NCBI GenBank assembly: GCA_000687975.1
Contig: JIAB01000001.1
Span: 1,054,001 to 1,118,000, forward strand
From: Lachnospiraceae bacterium AC2031
GTDB taxonomy: Bacteria > Bacillota > Clostridia > Lachnospirales > Lachnospiraceae
Direction of reading: 5' to 3'
Length of the DNA stretch: 64,000 nt
In this document: piece by piece, positions 28,729 to 37,378 of the stretch
Numbering within the stretch: position 1 is the stretch's first letter
Layout: each line of letters starts with the position of its first letter
Made by a program: the position numbers and the translations under genes
The notes under the pieces: generated by a model
The model's input: the letters and a program-made list of their open reading frames with translations, nothing else
Told to the model about the DNA's origin: nothing
Databases searched by the model: none

Positions 28729-29838
28729 TTAATCAGACATATCTACATCAAGAGTCGCGTTAACCTCATACTGAGGATATATTTCCTTTAATTCAGAAAC
28801 TACCTTATCATAAATACTTTTTCTATCTTTAATATCAAAATCAATAATTACATCGAAGCGATAATTCTTCTCCTCTTTATCAAAGAAGAAACCGTGGACT
28901 TCCAAAATTTCCTTATACTTGCCACATACTTCTCTTACCTTTTTCTCAATATCTTCAGACTCTTTATCACCTGTATTTACGGCGTACACCGAAACTCCTG
29001 TGATAATAACTCCCGTCTCTTCAAAAACTTTTTCACCAATCTTTCTCTCCAGCTTATCCAGTTCTTTAACAGTCATAGACGCAGGAACCTCGGCGTGAAG
29101 TGATCCCACCATCCTGTCAGGTCCATAGTTATGAATTACCAGATCATATACACCAGTAACCTCTTCAAAGGAATCCACAACAGTTGACTTTACTTTCTTT
29201 GCCAACTCTGAATCAATTCGTTTTCCAAGCAGCTCGCTAATTGTATCCATAAGAATATCGTAGCCTGCTTTTAAAATAATAACGGAAATGATAACACCAA
29301 GATAGCTTTCCAGACTGATACCAGTAAGCAAAAAGAATATAGCCGCAATAAGTGTAGCAGTTGAGATAATAGCATCGAAAAATGCGTCTGTACCAGATGC
29401 TATAAGAGACTCCGACTTAACCTTTTCTCCAGTCTTCTTAACATATGTACCAAGAAGAAGTTTTACAAATATAGCTACCACAACAATAACTATAGTAACA
29501 GCTGAATAGTCAGGAGTCTGCGGATGTATTATCTTCTTCACAGATTCAATCAGAGCCGCAACACCGGCATAAAGAACGATTACTGCTATTACCATAGCTG
29601 TAAGATACTCATACCTTCCATGACCTAACGGATGATCCTTATCAGGTGCTCTGGAAGCAAGCTTAGTACCTACAATAGTAATGATAGATGATAGAGCATC
29701 GCTTAGATTATTTACCGCATCTAAAACGATAGCTACTGAATGAGACAGGAGTCCAACCCCTGCCTTAAAGCTTGCCAGAAATATATTTGCTATTATGCCT
29801 ATTATACTGGTACGTATAATCTTCTTTTCTCTATCCAT
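28729..29838 (-). CDS. Cation diffusion facilitator (CDF) family transporter
   Basis: A 369-residue divalent-cation/proton antiporter (Zn, Mn or Fe class). Six membrane helices lie in residues 10-210, with metal-site motifs DAVNNLSDALSS in helix 2 and HPLGHGRYEY in the loop, and a ferredoxin-like cytoplasmic dimerisation domain from about 215 onward (VYDLVIHNYGPDRMVGSLHAEV). A further C-terminal segment of about 75 residues resembles a second copy of the cytoplasmic domain. The metal cannot be fixed from the sequence. Standing alone, 28 bp upstream of the BceR-type gene. Confidence 0.92.
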   Translation of the reverse strand: MDREKKIIRTSIIGIIANIFLASFKAGVGLLSHSVAIVLDAVNNLSDALSSIITIVGTKLASRAPDKDHPLGHGRYEYLTAMVIAVIVLYAGVAALIESVKKIIHPQTPDYSAVTIVIVVVAIFVKLLLGTYVKKTGEKVKSESLIASGTDAFFDAIISTATLIAAIFFLLTGISLESYLGVIISVIILKAGYDILMDTISELLGKRIDSELAKKVKSTVVDSFEEVTGVYDLVIHNYGPDRMVGSLHAEVPASMTVKELDKLERKIGEKVFEETGVIITGVSVYAVNTGDKESEDIEKKVREVCGKYKEILEVHGFFFDKEEKNYRFDVIIDFDIKDRKSIYDKVVSELKEIYPQYEVNATLDVDMSD

Positions 29839-29889
29839 ACTTTATGCCTCTTTATCAATGATCACACTATACTGTATCACTTCATCTAT

Positions 29890-30759
29890 TTAGCCAACAT
29901 GTCTTTTTAGAAATTCACATTGATCATTATTTGCCTGTGTGGCAAGCTCGCTCTTAATATTTACATGGAATACATGTCCCGTAGTTTCATCACCATAAAC
30001 TCTGCTTTCACACTCCACATCTCGGGATTTTAAAAGTTCAGTCATAGGTTCTAGATTCTTTAACAGGAAATCACCTCCTGAACTAAAGATAAAACAAGGT
30101 GGATAATCCTTTGTTATATAGTCCAGCACTTTTAATTTCTCTCCAAAGCTCTCAGGTTTCGACGAAAAATAATCCTTTATAAGTCCCGTTCTTTTACCAG
30201 ACAAATGGTCTTCTAGATCATAAAGTCCGCAAGCCAGGGAAATACCCTTTATGGTGATTTCTGGTTTTCTTAGACGAAACAGATTCCTGTATTTTTCATT
30301 TGAATATATAGCAGCGTACTGGCTTACAAGCTGAGCCCCAGCTGAATCCCCGATCAGAAATACGTTACTTAAGTCTACCGGATATCTATCTTTCTTACCC
30401 TCCAGCCACTGAATAACCTGAGACAGATCCTTTAGTGGTGTAGGAAATTTATACTTGGGAGCCAGTCTATAGTTGAAATTAATTACTACAAACCCACGGT
30501 GTGCAAGATCTGCTGCGTAAAACTGATATGTTTCTTTACTGCCATATACGTAAGCACCACCATGTACATTTATAATAACAGGCAGTTTTTTACCCTCTTT
30601 ATCCTTGGGATAACATATATCCAGCAGATTATATGCGCCCTCTTCCCCATAGGTATTATCCCTTATATATCTAATATCTTCAGGAATTGAAAGACCTGCA
30701 TCTCTCTTATCATCATTCTTTTTCCAGGTTATATTTATTACAAAACTTTCAAATGACAT
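29890..30759 (-). CDS. HSL-type alpha/beta-hydrolase (esterase)
   Basis: A 289-residue esterase or lipase of the hormone-sensitive-lipase family. The oxyanion motif is NVHGGAYVYG, the nucleophile Ser is in GDSAGAQLV, the acid is probably the Asp in FSSGGDFLL and the His is in TTGHVFHVN. No signal peptide. GGGGGC precedes the ATG. Such enzymes remove acetyl or other acyl groups from small esters; in a xylan-degrading organism, deacetylation of imported xylo-oligosaccharides is possible but unproved. Confidence 0.88.
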   Translation of the reverse strand: MSFESFVINITWKKNDDKRDAGLSIPEDIRYIRDNTYGEEGAYNLLDICYPKDKEGKKLPVIINVHGGAYVYGSKETYQFYAADLAHRGFVVINFNYRLAPKYKFPTPLKDLSQVIQWLEGKKDRYPVDLSNVFLIGDSAGAQLVSQYAAIYSNEKYRNLFRLRKPEITIKGISLACGLYDLEDHLSGKRTGLIKDYFSSKPESFGEKLKVLDYITKDYPPCFIFSSGGDFLLKNLEPMTELLKSRDVECESRVYGDETTGHVFHVNIKSELATQANNDQCEFLKRHVG

Positions 30760-30784
30760 TTTAGCCCCCTTGTCACTTAAGCAG

Positions 30785-31369
30785 CTATACCCTCTGTGTC
30801 ATAAGCCACGCCATAACATGCATCGCTTGTTTAAAGTTCCCCTCTGATATCATTTGCTCTATCTCATCAGCTGAATATTTTTCCACATTTAGGAATTCCA
30901 TCTCATCCAGATTCTGACCTGACATTTTCTTACAATTTCTAGCAAGATAAATATGCGCCAGATTATCCGCTATAGTTGCATTTGATGGAATGGTAATAAG
31001 ATGTGTCCACTCATCTGATTCATATCCCGTCTCTTCACTAAGTTCTCTTTTTGCAGCTGCAAGTGCATCCTCAGAAGATGTAGGCACTCTATCCCCATAC
31101 TGCTTTCCATCTGCTCTTTCAATGCCACCTGCAGGAAACTCAGTTGTAACCTCTCTTATTCCCTGGCGGAACTGTCTTACACATAAATACTTTCCATCTT
31201 CATCTGATGCGACTATTACTACATAATCGCGTCTTGAATATGTATAAAATGGTTCAAATATCTTTCCATCTGGAAATCTATATGCTGTCTTTCTAAAATC
31301 AATCCATTCATCCTGTACTATATGCTCAGTACTGACCTCTTCCCACATTAAATCCTTATCGTCTGTCAT
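30785..31369 (-). CDS. Nudix hydrolase, ADP-ribose pyrophosphatase-like
   Basis: A 194-residue Nudix protein. The helix of the Nudix box is clear (EDALAAAKRELSEETGY), but a loop of about 15 residues (ERADGKQYGDRVPTSS) is inserted after the leading PAGGI, which is longer than the usual spacing. The N-terminal beta sheet with YRFPDGKIFEPFYTYSRRDYVVIVA resembles ADP-ribose/NDP-sugar pyrophosphatases. It should hydrolyse nucleoside diphosphates linked to another group. 25 bp from the esterase gene in the same direction. Confidence 0.88.
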   Translation of the reverse strand: MTDDKDLMWEEVSTEHIVQDEWIDFRKTAYRFPDGKIFEPFYTYSRRDYVVIVASDEDGKYLCVRQFRQGIREVTTEFPAGGIERADGKQYGDRVPTSSEDALAAAKRELSEETGYESDEWTHLITIPSNATIADNLAHIYLARNCKKMSGQNLDEMEFLNVEKYSADEIEQMISEGNFKQAMHVMAWLMTQRV

Positions 31370-31387
31370 AATAAATCCTCCAAAAAA

Positions 31388-31438
31388 AGTTGCTACTTCG
31401 TAACCATTACATATTGTAACACATTACGAGTAGCAACT
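31388..31438 (-). terminator. Terminator of the PEBP lipoprotein gene
   Basis: A stem of about 15 bp (arms 31388-31403 and 31424-31438, one bulged T) is followed on the minus strand by seven T. It lies between the PEBP stop and the Nudix start. Confidence 0.85.
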
Positions 31439-31459
31439 GTTAATCTAGAACCAAAATAA

Positions 31460-32167
31460 TTATTTATTTGTAAAATCACCTGAAAGATGTCCGATAGATA
31501 TTATATTTCCAGTATTTCCTTCGGCATCAGTATCTGTTGAATCAATAAAATCCTGAATATTAAGTGTTGAAGTATTAACACCACCCTTCAGTCTTTCTAT
31601 AGGATTCTTCAGAGCAATAACATATATATCATATGTATGAGATCCACCCTCTGGAGGATATGGACCAACATATTCAGAAGTGGTTGCCCAACCCTCAGGA
31701 AGGGTTGTTTCAGTTACTCCTGATGAATTCCAATGCAGGAAATAATGCATACTGATATCAACCATATATATTGCATATTCTGTAGCTCCATCAACTGGTT
31801 CCCATGAAAGCTGAGGAGATACATTAGATCCCTCGTCTGTATTTGATATAACATCATCCCATACTCCATCATGAAGACTGCTTGATGTTAGTTCAAAGCT
31901 TTCATACTTACTAACCAGTTCATCACCATCATATGGCAGCACACCATTTGTTGAGCTTTCCTCAGTAGATTCTTCTATTTTCTCTTCTGTATCTTCTTCT
32001 GTTTTCTCTTCTGTTGGTTCTTCAACCACCACAGTTGTCATTTCGGTTGTCACCTTAGTTGTCTCATCTTCCGTAGCTGCAGAACTATTCTCCGTTGTAC
32101 CACAACCCGAAAGAGATAATATAAATACTGAACTAAGAAGAACCGTTATTAGTTTCCTTAATCGCAT
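31460..32167 (-). CDS. YbhB/YbcL-type PEBP lipoprotein
   Basis: Surface lipoprotein of about 235 residues. The start MRLRKLITVLL (ATG at 32167) is preferred to an upstream GTG. It has a signal peptide with lipobox LSLSGC, then a Thr/Glu-rich linker of about 60 residues. The phosphatidylethanolamine-binding-protein fold follows, with SPQLSWEPVDGATEYAIYMVD, HWNSSGV and YVGPYPPEGGSHTYDIYVIAL. In bacteria this family has no settled function; ligand binding or protease-inhibitor-like roles are discussed. It is monocistronic with its own terminator. Confidence 0.9.
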   Translation of the reverse strand: MRLRKLITVLLSSVFILSLSGCGTTENSSAATEDETTKVTTEMTTVVVEEPTEEKTEEDTEEKIEESTEESSTNGVLPYDGDELVSKYESFELTSSSLHDGVWDDVISNTDEGSNVSPQLSWEPVDGATEYAIYMVDISMHYFLHWNSSGVTETTLPEGWATTSEYVGPYPPEGGSHTYDIYVIALKNPIERLKGGVNTSTLNIQDFIDSTDTDAEGNTGNIISIGHLSGDFTNK

Positions 32168-32239
32168 ACACTCCACCTTTCCTTTTGTTTATTTGTCCAT
32201 ATAATAAACATTCATTGTTTCAAAAATGTATCCATAAAC

Positions 32240-32267
32240 AAAAAAAACGCTGGCATTCAGCCAGCGT
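32240..32267 (-). terminator. Terminator of the Cache hybrid kinase gene
   Basis: ACGCTGGC pairs with GCCAGCGT (32247-32267) and is followed on the minus strand by a run of T. The hairpin overlaps the last codons of the gene. Confidence 0.85.
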
Positions 32268-34845
32268 CTTTATCATTAAGAAGGACATTTAGTTTTTCAG
32301 CCAGATTTTTATATTCTTCCATTACAGCTTCATGATGTGCCCTTACATACTCTATATCTTCATCTGCAGCTGCCTTCTCAAGTTCTCTTGCCTTTTCAAA
32401 GAGACTGCTGCATCCTATAGTTTTAGAAGAACTCTTCACAGAATGAACAAGTACCTTATAATCCTTCATGTTCTCTTCCGAAAGAAATACAGAAAGATTC
32501 TCTATCTTTTCTGATGCTGCCGCAGCATAATCAGAAACTATCTCAAAGTAAAATCCTTCATCATCACCACAATACGCCAGTCCATCTTCAGTATTAAGTC
32601 CCAGTTTCTTTAAGCCTTCCAGGTTACTTAGGCCAACGAAATCAGCAGGGACCTCCTCTGATTCAGAACCAACAGGGGTGATTTCATCAGAAGGCAGATA
32701 CTTTACCAGCAGCTTTTCCATCTGGGATAGCTGCACCGGTTTCGACAGATAATCATCAAAGCCTGCACTTATATATTGTTCACGAGCACCTACTACAGCA
32801 TTTGCTGTTAAAGCAATAACTACTGTATTATCAACCAATGACTCTTCTCGAAGAATCTTTAATGTCTCTATACCATCCATCTCAGGCATCATATGATCGA
32901 GGAATAGCATTTCATACTTATTCTTCCTCATTAATTCGATAGTTTCCTGGCCCGACTGACATATATCAGGATTAATTCCAAAAAGCTTCATCAGATTGGA
33001 TGCAACTTTACGATTTATCTCATTATCATCGGTTATCAGGATACGAGCATTTGATACACTGACAAGCACATCGCTTGCAGCAGCATTATTTGATGACTTA
33101 GTAGTAATATCATACTTACCAATAGGAGTATCATCAACAACCTCTATCGGAAGCTCAAAGTAAAATTCTGAACCAACACCATATTCACTCTTAATCTTAA
33201 GAGAACTGCCCATCATTTCAAGAAGCTTTGTAACAATGGAGATTCCAAGTCCTGTACCTTCAATATGACGATTTTTCTTCTCATCTATACGTTCAAAGGA
33301 TATGGATAGTTTATCTATATCTTCCTGCTTGATTCCAATACCTGTATCCTTAACAGATACCAGCAGACGGCAAAAGCCCTTCGATGTACCAAGATTCCTG
33401 ATCTTGAAAAGCACATAACCCTTTTCAGTATACTTAACAGCATTCGTAAGTATATTCATTATAACCTGACTGATTCTTACATCATCCCCCATCAGCACCG
33501 ATGGGATAGACTCATCTATATCAAGTCTCAGTTCAAGATTCTTGGACTTTGCTCTTTCGTTTATGGAATGTACAAGTCCATTTATCATGGCGGAAAGTTC
33601 AAATTCTACCGGCACAAGACTCATCTTACCATCTTCAATTTTTGAAAAATCCAGGATTGTGTTTATGATAGAAAGAAGCGTATTACCTGCACTCTTAATA
33701 TTTGCAGCATAATCAAGGGTTTCCTCTTCCTGTGATCTATGAAGTATCATCTCATTCATGCCTAGGATTGCATTGATAGGCGTTCTGATCTCATGACTCA
33801 TATCTGCCAGGAAATTACTCTTTGCTTTATTTGCACTGTCCGCAGCAGACTTTTCAAGCTTAAGCACCTTCGCCTCATAGTCCTTCTTACGCTCATTTTC
33901 TTTTGCTTCTTCGAGTTTAAGATATGACTTTCTTTCACTTCTATAACCCAGCATATAAAATGTGGTCGTCAGGATAAATACTATAAGGGTAATAATGATA
34001 CTGACGATCAGAAGGGACATAGGAGCCTGATACAGTTCCGAATTCTTTGTAACGATAACCAGATACCACTGATCCATAACTGTATCAACAAACACAGTAC
34101 ATTTATCCCCATCTATAGTCGTAGTAAAGCTTCCCTTTCCAAGCTCTGTCGCTTTCTGGAATACCTCCTTCTGCTCAGGGATTTCATTATAATATTTTCC
34201 ATTTTCGGATTTATCATGATGGGCTATTACCATTCCATCATTATTAAGGATATAACCATAGCCGTATCCATTTATCTGGATATCTTCAACTATTTCCTGA
34301 ACACCATTAAGTGTAAGATCAAGCGCCAATGCGTTTTCATTATCAGAAAGTGCTCTTCCAACTGAAATGATAACATTTCCGGTCTGAGCATCAACGTAAG
34401 GAGAGATAATGATTACATCTCCCTGTCCTGAGATGGTAGTCTTATACCAGTTTCTTGTGGTAGGATCATAATCTTCTGGAGGGACCCAGCCAACACCATC
34501 TATATATTCACCTCTGATGTAGCCATATATGCCAGTATAGCTTTCATCAAACTGTTCTTCAGTGTTTGATGACTCTCTTGTAATATACTCAACTATCTCG
34601 TCGTTTGTCGCACCTTCTTCCACCATATGATCTACGGTGTCTGCGGCAAGCCAGAGAACACTTTCAGCGGTCTCAAGATAGTTCTCAAGATCTGCTGTAA
34701 CAGCTGTTGCCTTATCTTTCCCCAGTTCCTCAACAGATGTAAAAGCAGTCCTGAAGATAACACGCGACGTAAAGATAACCATAAGTGCCATAAGCACAAA
34801 TGTGCATATCAAAATAATCGCAAGATTCTTTTTACTACTAATCAT
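32257..34845 (-). CDS. Hybrid sensor histidine kinase: Cache - kinase - receiver - HPt
   Basis: About 862 residues from the ATG at 34845 (MISSKKNLAI), which has GGAGGGG before it; 39 upstream codons are not credible as protein. Helices at 8-30 and 277-298 frame a dCache sensor with YGYI, DPTTRNWYK and SPYVDAQTGNVIISVGR. The phosphoacceptor is His351 in DMSHEIRTPINAI, the ATPase has NILTNAVKYTEKG, DTGIGIK and GTGLGISI, the receiver Asp is D650 in MLFLDHMMPEMDG, and the HPt His is H801 in LVHSVKSSSKTIG. A whole phosphorelay is in one chain. The gene is divergent from the REC-GGDEF-REC-HD-GYP gene, a likely partner. Confidence 0.92.
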   Translation of the reverse strand: MISSKKNLAIILICTFVLMALMVIFTSRVIFRTAFTSVEELGKDKATAVTADLENYLETAESVLWLAADTVDHMVEEGATNDEIVEYITRESSNTEEQFDESYTGIYGYIRGEYIDGVGWVPPEDYDPTTRNWYKTTISGQGDVIIISPYVDAQTGNVIISVGRALSDNENALALDLTLNGVQEIVEDIQINGYGYGYILNNDGMVIAHHDKSENGKYYNEIPEQKEVFQKATELGKGSFTTTIDGDKCTVFVDTVMDQWYLVIVTKNSELYQAPMSLLIVSIIITLIVFILTTTFYMLGYRSERKSYLKLEEAKENERKKDYEAKVLKLEKSAADSANKAKSNFLADMSHEIRTPINAILGMNEMILHRSQEEETLDYAANIKSAGNTLLSIINTILDFSKIEDGKMSLVPVEFELSAMINGLVHSINERAKSKNLELRLDIDESIPSVLMGDDVRISQVIMNILTNAVKYTEKGYVLFKIRNLGTSKGFCRLLVSVKDTGIGIKQEDIDKLSISFERIDEKKNRHIEGTGLGISIVTKLLEMMGSSLKIKSEYGVGSEFYFELPIEVVDDTPIGKYDITTKSSNNAAASDVLVSVSNARILITDDNEINRKVASNLMKLFGINPDICQSGQETIELMRKNKYEMLFLDHMMPEMDGIETLKILREESLVDNTVVIALTANAVVGAREQYISAGFDDYLSKPVQLSQMEKLLVKYLPSDEITPVGSESEEVPADFVGLSNLEGLKKLGLNTEDGLAYCGDDEGFYFEIVSDYAAAASEKIENLSVFLSEENMKDYKVLVHSVKSSSKTIGCSSLFEKARELEKAAADEDIEYVRAHHEAVMEEYKNLAEKLNVLLNDKDAG

Positions 34846-34960
34846 ATGCAACACCCCTCCAGCTACAGTATAAGTGCAAAAAATAATCATTTCAAGTTTA
34901 TAATCGCTGCAGTTTTTGATACAATAGAACATGAAGTTTCTACCAGAAAGGAACCAAGGC

Positions 34961-37342
34961 ATGAAAAGTCATATCGTATTAGTTGATGATGATTCTATCA
35001 ACCTTAAAATTGCCACTAATATTCTTACAAAGCACGAGATATCTGTTACTCCGCTGGGGTCAGGTTTTGAACTGCTTGACTATCTAAAGAGTGAAATCCC
35101 TGATCTTATACTTCTTGATATCATGATGCCGGAAATGGATGGTTTCGAAACCCTTACGAAGATACGAGTTCTTGAAAAAGAAAGAGGCCTGGAAGAGATT
35201 CCTGTAGTCTTTCTCACTTCTGATGAAACAAATGAATCAGAAGCCAGAGGCTTTGAGATGGGAGTTTCAGACTATATCCATAAGCCATTCAAGGCGGATA
35301 TTCTTATAAAACGTATCGAGAATATTCTAAACCGTCAGAAGCTGATAAACCATTTCCATGAAGAAGCTATAATCGATCAGCTGACTGGTCTATTAAATAA
35401 GGTGGCCACAACTGACAAGATAGAGATGATATCCTCCAGAAAACCTGGAGTGCTTTTGATGATCGATCTTGATTCCTTCAAACTGGTAAATGATATCTAC
35501 GGCCATGCTGCTGGCGACGAAATACTTATCGCTTTTTCCTCCCAGCTTAAGAAACATCTTGGTACTGATGATATAATAGGCCGAATCGGTGGAGATGAGT
35601 TTAGCGCCTATTCCTTTGCCCTAACGAATGAAAACGATATTCACATCCTTACAGAAAAGTTAAATTCTGACTTCCTGCAGGATGCCAGACGTATACTTGG
35701 AGAGGATATGGATATTCCTCTTGGAGCATCCATAGGTGCGCTGTTCATAACTCAGGGCTGTTCTGATTATGATGATGCGCTTAAAAAAGCTGATAAAGCT
35801 CTCTATCAGGTAAAGAACTCTGAAAAGCATGGTTATGCTATCTATACAGAAAACGCTCACGAGGACGATGATGAAACTGTAATCATGGATCTTGATACTC
35901 TCACCAAGATCATGGCTGAACGAAATGATGCAAGAAGTGCACTTAAGCTGGATAAATCATCCTTTGTCAGTGTTTATAGATTTGTCATGCGCTACGCTAT
36001 GCGCTATCACAGAAACGCCTGCAAGCTCCTTATCACTTTATTCCCTGGAGCCGAATATAATGAAGAGAATACATCTTCTAAAAATATATCTGAATACTAT
36101 GAGCTTTTCGGTGAGCATATAACAAATATTCTTAGACGAAGCGATCTCTTGATGCAGGTCAGAAAGAATATGTACTTCATTGTCCTTACTGATATCAAGG
36201 CAGAGGCAGTTGAACAGGTAGTAGGAAATATAATCAGAACCTGGCGTGATAAACAGGGAAATGTTCTCGACATCAGATACGAGACAGAGTTTATGGAATC
36301 CGAACAATTATTTACAGGTGGTGGAGATAAGCTCTGGGTTACTATTGTAGATGATGATGAGATGAACCTTAAGCTTGCCGAAAGAATTCTGACAAAAAAT
36401 GATATAGAAGTAACAAAGCTTACTTCTGGCGAAGAACTTATGACATTCCTTAAAGATCATCGTCCTGATCTCATCCTGCTTGATGTAAATATGCCAGGAA
36501 TGGACGGCTTTGAAACACTCAGCCTGCTTCGTGCGGAAGAAACTGAAATTGCTGATATTCCAGTTGTATTTCTCACCTCAGAAAATGATACTGACACAGA
36601 AAAAAGAGCTCTGAAGCTTGGTGCAAAAGACTTCATTAAGAAGCCATTTATCCCTGAGATTCTGACTCTTCGTGTAAAGCAGATTGCTGAACTGCTTCGA
36701 CTTCAGAAGAGACTTTCAGATGAGGTTGAAAAGAAAACTAAAGAAAACGAACAGCTGTTCCTTAATGTCGTTAGTTCACTTGCAGGTGCTATCGATGCAA
36801 AGGATACCTATACAAATGGTCATTCCAGCCGTGTTGCTGAATATGCGAAAGAGATAGCAAGGCGATATGGCTATAACCTGAAGGAACAGAGCGATATCTA
36901 TATTATGGGACTGCTCCACGATGTTGGAAAGATAGGTGTTCCTGATACCATCATTAATAAGCCTGATAAACTGACAGAAGAAGAATTTAAAGAGATAAAG
37001 AAACACCCAGTTATTGGTTCTCAGATTCTGAAGAACATAAATGAGATGCCTAAGCTTTCTATAGGTGCAAGATGGCATCACGAAAGATACGATGGAACAG
37101 GATACCCAGATGGACTGGCTGGTGAAGAGATTCCAGAAGAGGCACGTATTATTGCAGTAGCCGATTCTTATGATGCCATGTCCAGCAACCGAAGTTATCG
37201 AAGCATCATCTCTCAGGACCATATCAAAGAAGAATTAATTAACGGAAGTGGAACACAGTTTGATCCACGTTTTGCTGAGATCATGCTGAAGATGATCGAG
37301 GAAGATAAAGACTTCACCATGCGTGAAGGCGGACGAGATTAA
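34961..37342 (+). CDS. REC-GGDEF-REC-HD-GYP c-di-GMP turnover protein
   Basis: About 793 residues from the ATG at 34961 (MKSHIVLVDDD), with AAGGA upstream. Order of domains: receiver 1 (Asp53 in LILLDIMMPEMDG), GGDEF (about 140-295, intact IGRIGGDEFSAY), a region of about 150 residues that looks like a degenerate second cyclase fold, receiver 2 (LILLDVNMPGMDG), and HD-GYP at about 600-793 (LLHDVGKIG, HHERYDGTGYPDGL). Both the synthase and the hydrolase motifs are intact, so the same chain may make and break c-di-GMP under control of two phosphorylation sites. Cytosolic. It likely receives phosphate from the adjacent hybrid kinase. Confidence 0.92.
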   Translation: MKSHIVLVDDDSINLKIATNILTKHEISVTPLGSGFELLDYLKSEIPDLILLDIMMPEMDGFETLTKIRVLEKERGLEEIPVVFLTSDETNESEARGFEMGVSDYIHKPFKADILIKRIENILNRQKLINHFHEEAIIDQLTGLLNKVATTDKIEMISSRKPGVLLMIDLDSFKLVNDIYGHAAGDEILIAFSSQLKKHLGTDDIIGRIGGDEFSAYSFALTNENDIHILTEKLNSDFLQDARRILGEDMDIPLGASIGALFITQGCSDYDDALKKADKALYQVKNSEKHGYAIYTENAHEDDDETVIMDLDTLTKIMAERNDARSALKLDKSSFVSVYRFVMRYAMRYHRNACKLLITLFPGAEYNEENTSSKNISEYYELFGEHITNILRRSDLLMQVRKNMYFIVLTDIKAEAVEQVVGNIIRTWRDKQGNVLDIRYETEFMESEQLFTGGGDKLWVTIVDDDEMNLKLAERILTKNDIEVTKLTSGEELMTFLKDHRPDLILLDVNMPGMDGFETLSLLRAEETEIADIPVVFLTSENDTDTEKRALKLGAKDFIKKPFIPEILTLRVKQIAELLRLQKRLSDEVEKKTKENEQLFLNVVSSLAGAIDAKDTYTNGHSSRVAEYAKEIARRYGYNLKEQSDIYIMGLLHDVGKIGVPDTIINKPDKLTEEEFKEIKKHPVIGSQILKNINEMPKLSIGARWHHERYDGTGYPDGLAGEEIPEEARIIAVADSYDAMSSNRSYRSIISQDHIKEELINGSGTQFDPRFAEIMLKMIEEDKDFTMREGGRD

Positions 37343-37345
37343 AAC

Positions 37346-37378
37346 AACAGGGATGCACTGGCATCCCTGTTTATTTTA
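37346..37378. terminator. Bidirectional terminator between HD-GYP and GH27 genes
   Basis: AACAGGGATGC pairs with GCATCCCTGTT (37346-37371, loop ACTG), followed by TATTTTA on plus and GTTTTAA on minus. Convergent genes on both sides. Confidence 0.85.

Noticed and set aside
32257-34962. Longer start for the Cache hybrid kinase at 34962
   Set aside because: It would run through the divergent promoter region into the neighbouring gene; the ATG at 34845 has a strong site.
36776-37222. 148-codon open frame on the minus strand
   Set aside because: Antisense to the HD-GYP domain, whose motifs are intact.
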